Origin: Chlorobium sp.
Lineage (GTDB): Bacteria > Bacteroidota > Chlorobiia > Chlorobiales > Chlorobiaceae
DNA length: 64,000 nucleotides
Direction: 5' to 3'
Assembly: GCA_005862285.1 (NCBI GenBank)
Contig: SZXW01000002.1
Coordinates: 308,018-372,017 of the forward strand
The translations under genes were made by a program, and so were the position numbers. Position 1 is the stretch's first letter. Every line of letters starts with the position of its first letter. Below the pieces are notes generated by a model, which searched no databases, was not told the DNA's origin, and worked only from the letters and a program-made list of their open reading frames with translations. Shown here piece after piece: positions 48,312 through 59,318 of this stretch.

Positions 48312-48398
48312 ACCGGCAGATTGTTTTGACGGGTTAAGCCGCCAGAAAAGAATTCCTTTTCAGAAAATTCGTGTTTTCTGCCGCAAAATCAAAACTTC

Positions 48399-49655
48399 TC
48401 AGACGGATTCAGGTGCCGGTAACTTTATGGTATGATCTGTACTGAACTGGTAGTCAAGAAATATGTCTTCGGCTTTCGGAAGCTGCCATTTGCCGTTTGG
48501 AAGCTGATTCGTGGTTTCCTTGAGGCGGTATGTGGTATGACCGCATGTCCAGCAGTCGTAGTTTGCCATACCGGTGCAGAGACAGGTTTTTTCCTTCACT
48601 GTGAGTTGCCCGCCAGGCTTTTTTTCTGCCATGGCCGCATAATAAGCATCGATATAGGTGCATTTTCCGCCGTTTTCCAGCAGGTACCCGAGTCCTTCAC
48701 AGTTCGGTCTTATGGCATAGCGCAGGGTAGGGGAGCTGAGCAGCATCCGCATCGGATAACCGGTCGTGGACGCCATATTCACGACAATGTCTTCCTCTTT
48801 TGCATTGATATACTCCTGCTTGACAGCGAAAGGAAGTCCAGCCTCTTTCGTGATGGCGAATCTGGTCGCAACCTGAACAGCCGCAGCTCCCATCGAAAGA
48901 TATTCCGCAGCGTCGGTGCCGGTAAAAATACCGCCGGCAGGGATCACCGGTATATCGAGGTTTTCTTTCCTGAGGAGATCCAGCACTTCGAGAAAAATCG
49001 TCCTGAGGTCAAAGGTATGCCAGTCGTCTGGTCCGAAACCCAGATGACCGCCGGCCAGAGGACCTTCGACGATGATATAGTCAGGCAGGCGCTCGACACG
49101 CAAGGCGCGTTTGAGGAAAATTGAAAGGGCCCGTGTTGAAGAGATGATGATGCCGATTTTCACATCGCGGAAACGCGGGTTGTCCTTGATCAGATCGAGC
49201 GACCGGAGGTTGAGTCCGGCGGCAAGCGTCAGCCCGTCTATACCGGCGTCCATAGCAGCATTGAGCCTTGTCTGGAATGTCTCGATCGAGTTGTTCATGG
49301 TGAGCTTTTCCATGCAGTTCAGGAAAATCATCCCATTGCCGCTTTTCTTCGAAACGGTGTGCTCGATATATTTTTTCTGTGCTTCGGCGACTTCTCCGAG
49401 ATCGAACTGGACTGCCGATTTGTCCGGATTGCCGATGTTGTCCAAGTAGCGTTTCCTCTTGGTGCTGACAAAAGAGGTATTGAAGATCGAGTCACAGACA
49501 TATCCGGCTTCTGCATCTGAAATATGGCCTATTCCACCAAGTTTTTCGGCAGCGAGAGCGAGTTCGGTTGTTGAAATATTGACTCCCATTCCCCCAACGA
49601 TAACAGGGACATATTCCTTTCCTCCAAGCTTCAGCCTGAAATTGTCTACCTTCAT
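48399..49655 (-). CDS. Nitronate monooxygenase / FabK-like FMN oxidoreductase
   Basis: The 418-residue TIM-barrel flavoprotein has the N-terminal PVIVGGMGVNIST, then the central IIVEGPLAGGHLGF with the conserved Gly-His, DIPVIPAGGIFTGTDAAEYL and GAAAVQVATRFAITKEAG, the FMN-phosphate loop. These identify the 2-nitropropane dioxygenase/enoyl-ACP reductase FabK superfamily. A C-terminal ~80-residue extension with four Cys (KTCLCTG, CWTCGH) is unusual for either and could bind a metal. A FabK role cannot be excluded; a fatty-acid gene context is missing. Confidence 0.85.
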   Translation of the reverse strand: MKVDNFRLKLGGKEYVPVIVGGMGVNISTTELALAAEKLGGIGHISDAEAGYVCDSIFNTSFVSTKRKRYLDNIGNPDKSAVQFDLGEVAEAQKKYIEHTVSKKSGNGMIFLNCMEKLTMNNSIETFQTRLNAAMDAGIDGLTLAAGLNLRSLDLIKDNPRFRDVKIGIIISSTRALSIFLKRALRVERLPDYIIVEGPLAGGHLGFGPDDWHTFDLRTIFLEVLDLLRKENLDIPVIPAGGIFTGTDAAEYLSMGAAAVQVATRFAITKEAGLPFAVKQEYINAKEEDIVVNMASTTGYPMRMLLSSPTLRYAIRPNCEGLGYLLENGGKCTYIDAYYAAMAEKKPGGQLTVKEKTCLCTGMANYDCWTCGHTTYRLKETTNQLPNGKWQLPKAEDIFLDYQFSTDHTIKLPAPESV

Positions 49656-49969
49656 TTTCTTTTTATCGGTCTAAAAAACATTTACAGATCCCCCATTACC
49701 CAGGGGCAAGGGTGCAGTTTTATGCGTTCCGGTCTTCAAATACAAAAAAGTCTATCAAGATATGATATTTCGTTTTATAATTCTAAAGACAATTCTCATA
49801 AAAATCTTCCGATTCCATCCCGGGATTTTCATATTTCCCGGAAAAAACTTTAGTGCTCCGGAACTGAATGGAGTTTGAGAAAAGGTTTGGATAATATTAA
49901 ATTACGAGCCAGATAAGCGGGTCAGTCAGATTTTCAAAAACAGACATTATCCTGAAAAGGGGACATATT
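49656..49969 (+). other. Divergent intergenic region upstream of gpmA
   Basis: These 314 bases separate divergent genes and are AT-rich from 49,740 on. A small GAAAAGGGGACA stretch before the gpmA start can serve as ribosome binding site. No terminator or RNA gene was seen. Confidence 0.4.
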
Positions 49970-50713
49970 ATGATAAAACTTGTTTTGTTGAGGCATGGAG
50001 AGAGCCAGTGGAACCTTGAAAACCGCTTTACAGGATGGTATGACATCGATCTTTCGGAACAGGGCAGAAAAGAGGCTGCGGAAGCCGGAAAATTGCTACG
50101 CGATTCAGGGTTTGCTTTTGATATCGCTTTCACGTCGGTACTGAAACGTGCCATAAGGACACTGTGGAACGTACTCGATGAAATGGACCTCATGTGGCTC
50201 CCGGTCACGAAAAGCTGGAGGCTCAACGAACGGCATTATGGTGCCCTGCAGGGCCTCAACAAGAGCGAAACTGCGCAGAAATACGGAGACGAGCAGGTGC
50301 TTGTCTGGCGCAGGAGCTACGATACTCCGCCGCCGGCCCTCGAGCCCGATGACGAGCGCTATCCTGGTGCCGATCCGCGATATGCCGACATGGATCCATC
50401 GGAAGTGCCCCTGACGGAATGCCTCAAGGACACTGTCGCCCGTTTCCTGCCTTTCTGGCACGAAAAGATCGCACCAGAAATCCTCAGGGGCAAAAACGTC
50501 ATTATCGTTGCCCACGGCAACTCGCTTCGCGCTCTTGTCAAATACCTCGACAATGTTTCCGAGGAAGATATCGTGGGGCTGAACATCCCGACCGGTGTTC
50601 CGCTGGTTTACGAGCTTGACGATGATCTGAAACCACTGAAGAGCTATTACCTCGGTGACCAGGATGCCATCAGGAAGGCCCAGGAAGCTGTTGCCAAGCA
50701 GGGTAAAGCGTAA
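49970..50713 (+). CDS. gpmA: 2,3-bisphosphoglycerate-dependent phosphoglycerate mutase
   Basis: The 247-residue enzyme interconverts 3- and 2-phosphoglycerate in glycolysis/gluconeogenesis. The phospho-acceptor His9 is in [42 protein letters not shown] and the second active-site histidine in [15 protein letters not shown] are all present. The length is typical of dPGM. It lies 117 bases before gltB on the same strand but is probably a separate unit. Confidence 0.96.
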   Translation: MIKLVLLRHGESQWNLENRFTGWYDIDLSEQGRKEAAEAGKLLRDSGFAFDIAFTSVLKRAIRTLWNVLDEMDLMWLPVTKSWRLNERHYGALQGLNKSETAQKYGDEQVLVWRRSYDTPPPALEPDDERYPGADPRYADMDPSEVPLTECLKDTVARFLPFWHEKIAPEILRGKNVIIVAHGNSLRALVKYLDNVSEEDIVGLNIPTGVPLVYELDDDLKPLKSYYLGDQDAIRKAQEAVAKQGKA

Positions 50714-50830
50714 GCCGATACCTGTGTGCGGTTCTTTGATACACGTTTTGTTTAAAAAACTTATATATTCCGCACGTAAAATTATCGGTGGCTTTTTTTG
50801 AAATTTTTGAAAAGTTGTGCCTGAAATTAT

Positions 50831-53800
50831 ATGAACGATACGTCACATACGGGGCTCTATGATCCTCGTTTTGAACACGATGCCTGCGGTGTAGGATTTG
50901 TCGCCCATATCAAGGGTGTCAAGTCCCACGAGATTGTCGAGCAGGGTCTGCAGATCAACGAAAACCTGAAGCACCGCGGAGCCAGCGGGAGTGAAAAGAA
51001 TACGGGTGATGGCGCCGGTATCCTTCTGCAGGTTCCCGACAAATTTCTCCGCAAGGTTTGTGCGGACAGGAATATCGAACTGCCGGAATATAAAAGGTAT
51101 GGTGTCGGCATGCTTTTTCTGCCTCCCGACATCTCCCAGCGCAGGGCTATCGAAGATATATGCCGCCAGATGATCCAGGCCGAGGGTCAGAAATTCCTCG
51201 GTTTCAGAAAGGTGCCGACCAACAATGAATCACTTGGTCTGACAGCACGATCACAGGAACCGGTCGTCAAGCAGCTTTTTGTTGGCTGGGGCAAGGATAT
51301 AACTTCCGAACTGGAGTTCGAAAGAAAACTGTATATTATCCGCCGCCGCATCACAAAACGCGTGAAATACACAGCGGGTCTTCTCGGCAGCAACTATTTC
51401 TATATTTCAAGTCTTTCCGCAAGGACGATTGTCTACAAAGGCATGCTGCTTCCCCAGCAGGTCGGCTCGTTCTATCCCGAACTGCATGATACCGACATGG
51501 AAAGCGCCATCGCCATGGTGCATTCACGCTTCAGCACCAATACCTTCCCGAGCTGGGACAGGGCGCATCCTTATCGCTACCTCAGCCACAACGGCGAAAT
51601 CAATACGCTTCGCGGCAACGTGAACTGGATGAACGCAAGGGAGAAGAATATCCAGTCCGAGGTGTTCGGCGACGCGCTCGAGGATATCAAACCGGTCATC
51701 CTCGAGGATGGCAGCGATTCGGGCATTCTCGACAATGTTTTCGAGTTTCTCGTGCTTTCAGGACGTTCTCTCGCTCATGCCGCCATGATGATCATTCCCG
51801 AGCCATGGGCCGGAAATGCTGCCATGTCAGCCGAGAAAAAAGCTTTTTACGAATATCACAGCTGCCTCATGGAGCCTTGGGACGGCCCGGCTTCGGTGGC
51901 TTTCACCGACGGCGAGCAGATCGGTGCGGTGCTCGACCGCAACGGCCTCCGTCCGTCACGCTATTATATTACCAAGGATGACCTCGTCATCATGGCTTCC
52001 GAAGTCGGCGTGCTCGATATCGAGCCGGAACGTATCCTGAAAAAGGACAGGCTCCAGCCCGGCAGGATGTTCCTTGTCGATACGGCACAGGGGCGCATCA
52101 TTTCCGACGAGGAGATCAAGAGCTCTATCGCATCCGAAAACCCTTACAGGGAATGGATCGACCGGAATATCATCGACCTCGAAGCTCTCGAGGACCATCC
52201 GGAGCTGAAAAACCCGGCGGAGGACCGGCACAGCCTCACGGCACGGCAGAAAGTCTTCGGTTACACCCAGGAAGATATCAACATGCACATCAAGACGATG
52301 AGCGAAAAAGGGGTGGAACTGGTCGGCTCGATGGGCAACGATACGCCGCTTGCCGTGCTTTCGAACAAGCCGAAGCTTCTTTACGATTATTTCAAGCAGC
52401 TTTTCGCACAGGTGACCAACCCGCCGATCGATTCGATCCGCGAAGAGCTGATCACCTCCACGACCGTCATGCTCGGCACCGAAGGCAACCTACTCGAGCC
52501 GGTCGAAGTGAACTGCCGCAGGGTCAGATTACCCTATCCGGTCCTCTCGAACCAGGGGCTGGAGAAAATCCGGGGCATCGACAAACCTGGTTTCCGCGCT
52601 GTCACCCTTCCGATTTTCTACGATATCGCAGAGGGCGGCAAGGGTATCGAGACCGCGATGCAGGACATTTACCGCCAGTCGGAGCAGGCTGCCGCAAAGG
52701 GCGTCAATCTCATCATTCTTTCCGACAAGGGCGAGATCGACAGGGATCGTGCCCCGATTCCCGCACTGCTCGCCGTTTCCGGCCTGCACAACTTCCTCAT
52801 AAACGCCGGTCTCAGGACAAAGATCGGACTCGTGCTCGAGTCTGCAGATCCGAGGACAGTTCATCATTTCGCCATGCTCATCAGCTACGGTGCAGGCGCA
52901 GTGAACCCATATATGGCTTTCGAGACCATCCGTTCGATGGTTTCATCGGGTCACATCAAGCTCGAAGTCACGACAGCTATCAGGAATTACGTTAAAGCCG
53001 CGGTGAAAGGTGTTGTGAAGACCATGGCCAAGATGGGTATTTCAACCATCCAGAGCTATCGCGGCGCACAGATTTTCGAAGCCGTCGGTCTCAATTCGCA
53101 GATCATCGACGCTTATTTCCCGCGTACACCTACCCGGATCGAAGGTATCGGGCTCGATATCGTGGCCGAAGAGGTGCGCAAACGCCATGAAATGGTGTTC
53201 CCGCCTTCGGGCAACAAGGTCGACCGCGGTCTTCCGCCGGGCGGCGAAAGAAAATGGCGCTACAACGGCGAATTCCACCTGTTCAGTCCGGAAGCCATTC
53301 ACTTTCTGCAGCACTCCTGCCGGACAGGAAATTACGATCTGTTCCGAAAATACGAGAATCTCATCGATGACCAGAGCCAGAACCTCTGCACGATCCGCGG
53401 CCTGATGGACATCAAGTTCAGCAAGAAAGGGGTTCCGATCGAAGAGGTCGAACCGGTCGATGCTATCCTCAAGCGCTTCAAAACCGGCGCCATGTCTTAC
53501 GGTTCAATCAGCCAGGAAGCTCACGAGACGCTTGCCATAGCCATGAACAGGCTTGGAGGCAAGAGCAATACCGGTGAAGGCGGTGAGGACCCTGCGCGTT
53601 TTCAGAAGGACCCGAACGGCGATTCGCGCATGTCGGCCATCAAACAGGTCGCTTCAGGTCGTTTCGGCGTGACCAGCGAATATCTCGCGAACGCCCGGGA
53701 AATCCAGATCAAGATGGCCCAGGGAGCCAAGCCTGGCGAAGGCGGCCAGCTTCCAGGCACAAAAGTTTACCCGTGGGTGGCGAGAACCCGTCATTCCACG

Positions 53801-55432
53801 CCGGGCGTAGGCCTTATATCGCCTCCGCCTCACCACGATATCTATTCCATCGAGGATCTTGCGCAGCTTATCTTTGATCTGAAAAACGCCAATCCCGATG
53901 CCCGCATCAATGTTAAGCTGGTCTCGACCGTAGGTGTCGGCACGATTGCCGCCGGCGTCGCCAAAGCCCATGCCGATGTGGTGCTGATCAGCGGCCATGA
54001 CGGCGGAACAGGCGCATCGCCGGTTTCCAGCATCATGCACGCCGGTATGCCGTGGGAGCTCGGCCTTGCCGAAGCGCACCAGACCCTCGTGCTCAACAAC
54101 CTGCGCAGCCGCATCACCGTCGAGGCGGACGGCCAGCTGAAGACCGCAAGGGATATCGTTATTGCAGCGCTTCTCGGAGCGGAGGAGTTCGGTTTTGCCA
54201 CGACAACTCTCGTCGTCATGGGATGCATCATGATGCGCTGCTGCCAGGATGACTCCTGCCCGGTCGGCGTTGCTACCCAGAACCCCGAGCTGAGAAAGAA
54301 TTTCACCGGCAAACCCGAGCATGTCGAAAATTTCATGCGCTTCCTTGCCGAAGGTGTCAGGGAATATATGTCGAGGATCGGTGTCCGTACGCTCAATGAG
54401 CTTGTCGGCCGTACCGAACTGCTCAGCATGCGCAAATCGGTCGACAACTGGAAAGCCCAGGGTATCGATCTGTCGAAGATACTGCACTCGGCAGACCATG
54501 GCGACCATGAAAGCTGCTACTGCACTATCGAACAGGAGCACGGCCTCGAGGAGAGCCTCGACAAGACCACGCTGCTCGCGATCTGCGAACCTGCGATCAA
54601 AAGAAAGGAGAAGGTGTTCAGCACCCTTCCCATAAGGAACACGAACCGGGTGGTCGGTACCATCGTCGGATATGAAATCACAAAAGCCCACGGGTCCATA
54701 GGACTTCCGGAGGATACCATCCACCTGAAGTTCACCGGATCGGCAGGCCAGAGTTTCGGCGCCTTCATTCCGAACGGCATGAGCCTTGAACTCGAGGGTG
54801 ATGCGAACGACTATATCGGCAAAGGTCTGTCAGGCGGCAAAATTACAGTTTATCCGCCGAAAAGCTCGACCTTCGTGCCGGAAGAGAATATCATTGTCGG
54901 CAACGTGGCTTTATACGGTGCGACTTCCGGTGAAGCCTACATCAGAGGTATGGCCGGTGAGCGTTTCTGCGTTCGTAACAGCGGCGCGAATGCCGTTGTC
55001 GAGGCGATCGGCGACCACGGGTGCGAATACATGACCGGAGGCAATGTGATCATTCTCGGCAGAACAGGCAGGAACTTCGCTGCAGGCATGTCTGGAGGTG
55101 TTGCATATGTCTACGATCCTGAAAAAACGCTTGCGGACAACTGCAACCATGAAATGGTCAGCCTTGCTCCGGTTGAAGACCAGATCGATCTCGCGGTGCT
55201 CAGTACCATGATTGAAAAACATGTCAATTATACCGGAAGCGCACTGGGCAAAGGAATTCTCGACGCCTGGGATGAGCGAAAGGGACATTTCGTGAAGGTT
55301 ATGCCGCACGACTACAGCCGTGCGCTCGATGCAATGAAGGAAGTCGAAGCGGCAGGGATCACGGGAGACGAAGCGGTGATGGCCGCATTCTATAAAAATA
55401 TTAATGATCCTGCACGAGTATCGGGTAATTGA
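50831..55432 (+). CDS. gltB: Glutamate synthase large subunit
   Basis: The 1533-residue enzyme makes glutamate from glutamine and 2-oxoglutarate. An 18-residue propeptide precedes Cys19 (ACGVGF), the N-terminal nucleophile of the glutaminase domain (to ~430). The central and FMN domains follow, with [43 protein letters not shown] and [10 protein letters not shown]. The 3Fe-4S cluster cysteines are Cys1132, Cys1138 and Cys1143 ([15 protein letters not shown]). The C-terminal GXGXG beta-helix includes [20 protein letters not shown]. gltD follows 48 bases later, so they form the NADPH-type heterodimer. Confidence 0.97.
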   Translation: MNDTSHTGLYDPRFEHDACGVGFVAHIKGVKSHEIVEQGLQINENLKHRGASGSEKNTGDGAGILLQVPDKFLRKVCADRNIELPEYKRYGVGMLFLPPDISQRRAIEDICRQMIQAEGQKFLGFRKVPTNNESLGLTARSQEPVVKQLFVGWGKDITSELEFERKLYIIRRRITKRVKYTAGLLGSNYFYISSLSARTIVYKGMLLPQQVGSFYPELHDTDMESAIAMVHSRFSTNTFPSWDRAHPYRYLSHNGEINTLRGNVNWMNAREKNIQSEVFGDALEDIKPVILEDGSDSGILDNVFEFLVLSGRSLAHAAMMIIPEPWAGNAAMSAEKKAFYEYHSCLMEPWDGPASVAFTDGEQIGAVLDRNGLRPSRYYITKDDLVIMASEVGVLDIEPERILKKDRLQPGRMFLVDTAQGRIISDEEIKSSIASENPYREWIDRNIIDLEALEDHPELKNPAEDRHSLTARQKVFGYTQEDINMHIKTMSEKGVELVGSMGNDTPLAVLSNKPKLLYDYFKQLFAQVTNPPIDSIREELITSTTVMLGTEGNLLEPVEVNCRRVRLPYPVLSNQGLEKIRGIDKPGFRAVTLPIFYDIAEGGKGIETAMQDIYRQSEQAAAKGVNLIILSDKGEIDRDRAPIPALLAVSGLHNFLINAGLRTKIGLVLESADPRTVHHFAMLISYGAGAVNPYMAFETIRSMVSSGHIKLEVTTAIRNYVKAAVKGVVKTMAKMGISTIQSYRGAQIFEAVGLNSQIIDAYFPRTPTRIEGIGLDIVAEEVRKRHEMVFPPSGNKVDRGLPPGGERKWRYNGEFHLFSPEAIHFLQHSCRTGNYDLFRKYENLIDDQSQNLCTIRGLMDIKFSKKGVPIEEVEPVDAILKRFKTGAMSYGSISQEAHETLAIAMNRLGGKSNTGEGGEDPARFQKDPNGDSRMSAIKQVASGRFGVTSEYLANAREIQIKMAQGAKPGEGGQLPGTKVYPWVARTRHSTPGVGLISPPPHHDIYSIEDLAQLIFDLKNANPDARINVKLVSTVGVGTIAAGVAKAHADVVLISGHDGGTGASPVSSIMHAGMPWELGLAEAHQTLVLNNLRSRITVEADGQLKTARDIVIAALLGAEEFGFATTTLVVMGCIMMRCCQDDSCPVGVATQNPELRKNFTGKPEHVENFMRFLAEGVREYMSRIGVRTLNELVGRTELLSMRKSVDNWKAQGIDLSKILHSADHGDHESCYCTIEQEHGLEESLDKTTLLAICEPAIKRKEKVFSTLPIRNTNRVVGTIVGYEITKAHGSIGLPEDTIHLKFTGSAGQSFGAFIPNGMSLELEGDANDYIGKGLSGGKITVYPPKSSTFVPEENIIVGNVALYGATSGEAYIRGMAGERFCVRNSGANAVVEAIGDHGCEYMTGGNVIILGRTGRNFAAGMSGGVAYVYDPEKTLADNCNHEMVSLAPVEDQIDLAVLSTMIEKHVNYTGSALGKGILDAWDERKGHFVKVMPHDYSRALDAMKEVEAAGITGDEAVMAAFYKNINDPARVSGN

Positions 55433-55480
55433 CCCCGGAAAGCGTCAGGGAATTATGGTTGGAAAAGAATAATTATCGTT

Positions 55481-56956
55481 ATGGGAAAACTTAAGGGTTT
55501 TATGGAGTACCGGAGAGCGTTGCCTGCCGACAGGGAGCCTCTCGAAAGGATAAAGGACTGGCAGGAGTTTCACGAGGAAATGCCTGAAGAAGGACTGCAG
55601 AATCAGGGTGCCCGCTGTATGGATTGCGGCACTCCCTACTGCCATACCGGGTTTATGCTCAGCGGAATGACAGCCGGCTGCCCGATTCATAACCTCATTC
55701 CCGAATGGAACGATTACGTTTACAAGGGGTTCTGGCAGGATGCCTACAACAGGCTTGTCAAGACCAACAACTTTCCTGAATTTACAGGCAGGGTCTGCCC
55801 TGCGCCGTGTGAAGGTTCCTGTGTTCTCGGTATTATAAAGCCGCCTGTCACGATCAAGAACATCGAATATTCGATTATCGAGCGCGCCTTTGAAAAGGGA
55901 TGGGTTGAACCGAAGAACATCGCGTTCAGGACCGGCAAAAGAGTGGCCGTAGTCGGGTCCGGACCTGCCGGTCTTGCCTGTGCCGACCAGCTCAACAAGG
56001 CAGGACACAGCGTTACGGTTTTCGAGCGTGATGACCGCTGCGGCGGGCTCATGATGTACGGCATTCCCAACATGAAGCTCGACAAGGTTGAAGTTGTCCA
56101 GCGCCGTATCGATATCATGAAAACCGAGGGTATCACGTTCATGGAAAATACAGAGGTCGGTGTCGATTACCCGTCGGAAAAGCTTCTCGAGGAGTTCGAT
56201 GCGGTTGTGCTCTGCACCGGCTCGACTAAACCACGTGACCTTTTCGCTGAAGGCAGGGAAAACTCGGGTATCCATTTCGCCATGGATTTTCTCCGGTCAG
56301 GCACCAAGGCTTTGCTTGACAATAAAGAGCCTGCCATTACAGCGGCAGGAAAAAATGTCATAGTTATCGGTGGCGGCGATACAGGTACCGACTGCGTGGC
56401 GACATCGCTTCGCCAGGGGTGCAAAAGCGTCATCCAGCTCGAAATCATGCCGGAGCCTCCCCGCGAACGCCAGCCTGACAACCCCTGGCCCGAATGGCCG
56501 AAAGTTTTCAAGGTCGATTACGGTCAGGAGGAAGCTGCGAAAATTACAGGCGAAGACCCGCGGCAGTATTCCATGATGACGAAAAAATTCCTTGCGGATG
56601 AAAACGGTGCACTGACAGCCGTCGAGGCTTCGAAGGTCGAGTGGGTCCTGCAGGAAGGAAGGTACACGCCTGTTCCGGTTCCGGGAACCGAACAGATCAT
56701 TCCTGCCGAGCTGGTGCTGCTGGCCATGGGTTTTATAGGGCCGGAAGAGGACCTGCTCAATCAGCTCCAGGTTTCCCGGGATGAGCGTTCGAATATCAGG
56801 GCGACGGACAAGTGTTTCCTGACGAACCGCGAAAAAATATTTGCAGCCGGCGATGCGCGCAGGGGACAGAGTCTCGTGGTCTGGGCCATTTACGAAGGCC
56901 GATGCGCAGCTCGTGAGTGCGACCGTTTTCTGATGGGAACAACAAGTCTGCCCTAA
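55481..56956 (+). CDS. gltD: Glutamate synthase small subunit
   Basis: The 491-residue FAD protein passes electrons from NAD(P)H to GltB. It has the N-terminal Cys motifs for two 4Fe-4S clusters ([38 protein letters not shown]), an FAD-binding [17 protein letters not shown], an NAD(P)-binding [18 protein letters not shown], and the closing [18 protein letters not shown]. The start at 55,481 directly precedes the conserved KGFMEYRR. It is downstream of gltB in what is likely one operon. Confidence 0.97.
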   Translation: MGKLKGFMEYRRALPADREPLERIKDWQEFHEEMPEEGLQNQGARCMDCGTPYCHTGFMLSGMTAGCPIHNLIPEWNDYVYKGFWQDAYNRLVKTNNFPEFTGRVCPAPCEGSCVLGIIKPPVTIKNIEYSIIERAFEKGWVEPKNIAFRTGKRVAVVGSGPAGLACADQLNKAGHSVTVFERDDRCGGLMMYGIPNMKLDKVEVVQRRIDIMKTEGITFMENTEVGVDYPSEKLLEEFDAVVLCTGSTKPRDLFAEGRENSGIHFAMDFLRSGTKALLDNKEPAITAAGKNVIVIGGGDTGTDCVATSLRQGCKSVIQLEIMPEPPRERQPDNPWPEWPKVFKVDYGQEEAAKITGEDPRQYSMMTKKFLADENGALTAVEASKVEWVLQEGRYTPVPVPGTEQIIPAELVLLAMGFIGPEEDLLNQLQVSRDERSNIRATDKCFLTNREKIFAAGDARRGQSLVVWAIYEGRCAARECDRFLMGTTSLP

Positions 56957-57023
56957 ACGATTGAGCGGATTTGTTTGTTGTTACCAATACTTGCTTGAAA
57001 ATTTCTGATTAAACGGGTTGCCT

Positions 57024-57299
57024 ATGGAACAGCAGAAACTCAGGGAACTGCTTGAAACGCTCCACCAGGAGCTTGCTCTTGTCGATACCGTAGATGAATC
57101 GACTGGGGATGTGCTTTCGACTTTACGGGAGGATATCCGCAAACTGGTGGACAAAGACGAAAATCCCTCTGCCATCACTTCCGACGAGCCCCTTCTCGAG
57201 AGGCTCAACGAGGCAGTCAATCATTTCGAAGCCGGTCATCCCAAGTTGAGCCTGGCGATCCAGCACCTGCTGGACAGTCTCGCCAATATGGGCTTTTAA
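57024..57299 (+). CDS. DUF4404 family small protein
   Basis: From the ATG at 57,024 this acidic 91-residue protein is mostly helical: KLRELLETLHQELALVDTVD, then DVLSTLREDIRKLV, LLERLNEAVNHFEAGHP and AIQHLLDSLANMGF. That pattern matches the DUF4404 family, whose function is unknown. A TTG six bases upstream is a weaker alternative start. It sits 40 bases before clpX, so co-expression with the unfoldase is likely. Confidence 0.8.
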   Translation: MEQQKLRELLETLHQELALVDTVDESTGDVLSTLREDIRKLVDKDENPSAITSDEPLLERLNEAVNHFEAGHPKLSLAIQHLLDSLANMGF

Positions 57300-57339
57300 G
57301 GATCCATTAAAGATTATTTGCTCAAGGTAGCATCGTTTC

Positions 57340-58656
57340 ATGACTAAAGACAGAGATTCGGGAAGAGGAAAATCGAGGAATGGCAATGAATCAGGTGACC
57401 AGGTTGTCTGTTCGTTCTGCGGCCGAAGCGCACAGGAAGCGGCAAGCATGGTTGCCGGTCCCAGGGCATTTATCTGTGACCGCTGTATAAAAGCCTCCTA
57501 TGATATTCTCCGCAAAGAACTCAGCGCAATTCAACACGCCGAGAGAACTTCGGACAGACCGTTCCAGCCTCGGCTGGTAAGCCCGAAAGCGATCATGGAT
57601 TCGCTCGACCAGTATGTTGTCGGGCAGGAACTGGCCAAGAAATCGCTTTCCGTAGCGGTATACAACCATTACAAAAGGATCGAATCGCAGGAGTGGATGC
57701 GCGAAGATGACGGTGTAGTCATCGAAAAGAGCAACATTCTGCTTATAGGGCCGACTGGAACCGGAAAAACCCTTCTTGCCCAGACGCTTGCCAACCTGCT
57801 CGAGGTGCCTTTTTCGATCGTAGATGCGACTTCGCTCACCGAAGCAGGCTATGTCGGTGACGATGTCGAAACCATCCTTGCTCGTTTGCTTCACGCCGCC
57901 GATTTCAATCTCGAACGGACGGAACGGGGTATCATCTATGTCGATGAGATCGACAAAATTGCCCGTAAATCTGCCAATGTTTCCATAACACGCGATGTAT
58001 CCGGCGAAGGGGTCCAGCAGGCGCTCCTGAAGATCCTCGAAGGCGCGGTTGTAGGCGTGCCTCCCAAGGGAGGGCGCAAGCACCCGGAACAGCAGCTGAT
58101 CAACATCAACACAAAGAACATTCTTTTCATCTGCGGCGGGGCATTCGAAGGGCTCGATAAACTCATAGCCCGCAGGGTATCGAAATCATCCATGGGCTTC
58201 GGATCGAAGGTCAAGGATCGCCATACCGGCTACGATCCCGAAATACTCAGGTATGTCGTTCCCGACGATTTGCACGAATACGGGCTCATTCCGGAATTCA
58301 TCGGCAGATTGCCCGTAATCTCCACCCTCGACCAGCTCGACGAAACGGCATTGCGCAACATCCTTGTCGAACCGAAAAACGCCATAACGAAGCAGTACAA
58401 AAAACTATTCGAAATGGACGGTGTCGAGCTCGAATTTACCGATGATGCACTCGACAAGGTCGTTGCAATCGCCATAGAGCGAGGCACAGGCGCGAGGGCC
58501 CTGCGTTCGGTGCTCGAGAATGTCATGATCGATATCATGTTCGAGTTGCCATCGATGAAAGAGGTTCATAAATGCGTTATCACTGCGGACACCATTGAAA
58601 ATAAATCGGCGCCCCAGTATTTCAGCGACGGCAAAAAACAGAAAAAAACCGCTTAA
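57340..58656 (+). CDS. clpX: ATP-dependent Clp protease ATP-binding subunit ClpX
   Basis: The 438-residue AAA+ unfoldase feeds proteins to ClpP. It begins with the C4 zinc-binding domain (Cys24, Cys27, Cys46, Cys49), followed by the ATPase with Walker [16 protein letters not shown], Walker [13 protein letters not shown], the pore loop in [13 protein letters not shown], and RFIGRLPV-like residues ([13 protein letters not shown]). The C-terminal domain has [21 protein letters not shown]. clpP is not adjacent. tRNA-Val follows 69 bases downstream. Confidence 0.97.
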   Translation: MTKDRDSGRGKSRNGNESGDQVVCSFCGRSAQEAASMVAGPRAFICDRCIKASYDILRKELSAIQHAERTSDRPFQPRLVSPKAIMDSLDQYVVGQELAKKSLSVAVYNHYKRIESQEWMREDDGVVIEKSNILLIGPTGTGKTLLAQTLANLLEVPFSIVDATSLTEAGYVGDDVETILARLLHAADFNLERTERGIIYVDEIDKIARKSANVSITRDVSGEGVQQALLKILEGAVVGVPPKGGRKHPEQQLININTKNILFICGGAFEGLDKLIARRVSKSSMGFGSKVKDRHTGYDPEILRYVVPDDLHEYGLIPEFIGRLPVISTLDQLDETALRNILVEPKNAITKQYKKLFEMDGVELEFTDDALDKVVAIAIERGTGARALRSVLENVMIDIMFELPSMKEVHKCVITADTIENKSAPQYFSDGKKQKKTA

Positions 58657-58725
58657 AGTATTAAACGGGCATCAAACCTGTTTGTATTTTAGAAACGAAA
58701 GTCTATATTTACACCCTTTCGCAGA

Positions 58726-58799
58726 GGACGATTAGCTCAGTTGGTTAGAGCGCTACATTGACACTGTAGAGGTCAGAAGTTCGAATCTTCTATCGTCCA
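58726..58799 (+). tRNA. tRNA-Val (anticodon GAC)
   Basis: A full cloverleaf is visible: acceptor GGACGAT (58,726-58,732) pairs with ATCGTCC (58,792-58,798); the D-arm contains AGCTCAGTTGGTTAGAGC; the anticodon stem CTACA/TGTAG encloses TTGACAC with GAC at 58,760-58,762; the T-arm is AGAAG-TTCGAAT-CTTCT. Discriminator A at 58,799 is followed by CC and then T, so CCA is not encoded. The 3' part is duplicated 2,361 bp downstream, marking this gene as an integration site. Confidence 0.97.
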
Positions 58800-58915
58800 C
58801 CCTCATAAATGCTTATAAATAAATGATATATAAGCATCCCTCTTCTTAAGGAAATACGAAATTTCTGCCAAAATCAGCTTATTCTGTGCTATTATTGCGA
58901 CGTATATGCTATGCG
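58761..58915 (+). repeat. Direct repeat copy 1: tRNA-Val 3' end plus downstream flank (attachment-site region)
   Basis: The segment aligns without net gaps to 61,122-61,276, an exact offset of 2,361 bases. The tRNA part shares ACACTGTAGAGG, TTCGAAT and TATCGTCCACCCT; beyond the tRNA the flanks share blocks such as TAAATGC, GAAATACGA, CAAAAT and ATATGCTATGCG. A hairpin ATGCTTATA/TATAAGCAT (58,809-58,837) may end tRNA transcription. Extended similarity outside the tRNA implies duplication of an element end, not just an att core. Confidence 0.8.
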
Positions 58916-58969
58916 AGATATTATCTGAGACAAAGAAACAGTTCCACTTGCTCATGAAAAGCAAATCTT

Positions 58970-59056
58970 TCAACAGACTTCCTCAATAAGAGATACTATC
59001 TTCGCCTGTCTGAGAGTAAAAGCGACCTGTTCTTCGGTGAAATTGATCTTTTTCAT
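58970..59056 (-). pseudogene. IS3-family OrfA transposase remnant (N-terminus)
   Basis: From an ATG at 59,054-59,056 leftwards the product starts KKINFTEEQVAFTLRQAK and reaches IEEVC before a TGA after 28 codons. This is the start of the helix-turn-helix OrfA of IS3-type elements (usual form FTEEQIAFALRQAE...VEEVCRK). The rest of the ~90-residue OrfA is missing. It stands next to the tail of an OrfB on the same strand. Confidence 0.75.
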
Positions 59057-59092
59057 GGCAATGAATTATCAATTTGTTGGAACATGACACGT

Positions 59093-59245
59093 TTACTGAA
59101 AAACCTGGATTTGGAAATTCTTCCCAAAATGAGCGGCAAATTCTGCCGGTGTTAATTCTTCTCATGTACTATGCTGCCAGTTTGCATTGTAATCCATCTG
59201 CAATGTCTCAATGATCTCTCTGGCCTGCGCAAGACTTAAAATCAT
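59093..59245 (-). pseudogene. IS3-family OrfB transposase remnant (C-terminus, frameshifted)
   Basis: Leftwards from 59,245 the frame gives ILSLAQAREIIETLQMDYNA and NWQHST, then stops; a shifted frame continues EELTPAEFAAHF and ends at a TAA (59,093-59,095). Together these match the end of the IS3 integrase OrfB (AREIIEAWRxDYNxxRPHSSLG then LTPAEFA). The order tail-of-OrfB followed by head-of-OrfA on one strand suggests two tandem IS copies or a joined end. Confidence 0.75.
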
Positions 59246-59255
59246 TATTATTGTT

Positions 59256-59301
59256 GTTACAAAAGCACTATACTTCTCTATATGTATAGAGCTTTTGTAA
59301 C
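59256..59301 (+). promoter_or_regulatory. Large palindrome upstream of abiEi, probable AbiEi operator
   Basis: GTTACAAAAGC (59,256-59,266) is matched exactly by GCTTTTGTAAC (59,291-59,301), and an inner CTATAC/GTATAG pair continues the symmetry around a 10-base centre, with a single A-A mismatch between the two parts. It lies 18 bases before the AbiEi start. AbiEi antitoxins are known to repress their own operon by binding inverted repeats in the promoter, so this is the expected operator. Confidence 0.8.
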
Positions 59302-59318
59302 TTCTGGAGCGAATGTAT

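Noticed and set aside
58983..59165. 60-codon minus-strand frame after tRNA-Val
   Set aside because: Its product is meaningless; other frames of the same DNA give clear IS3 OrfA and OrfB remnants.
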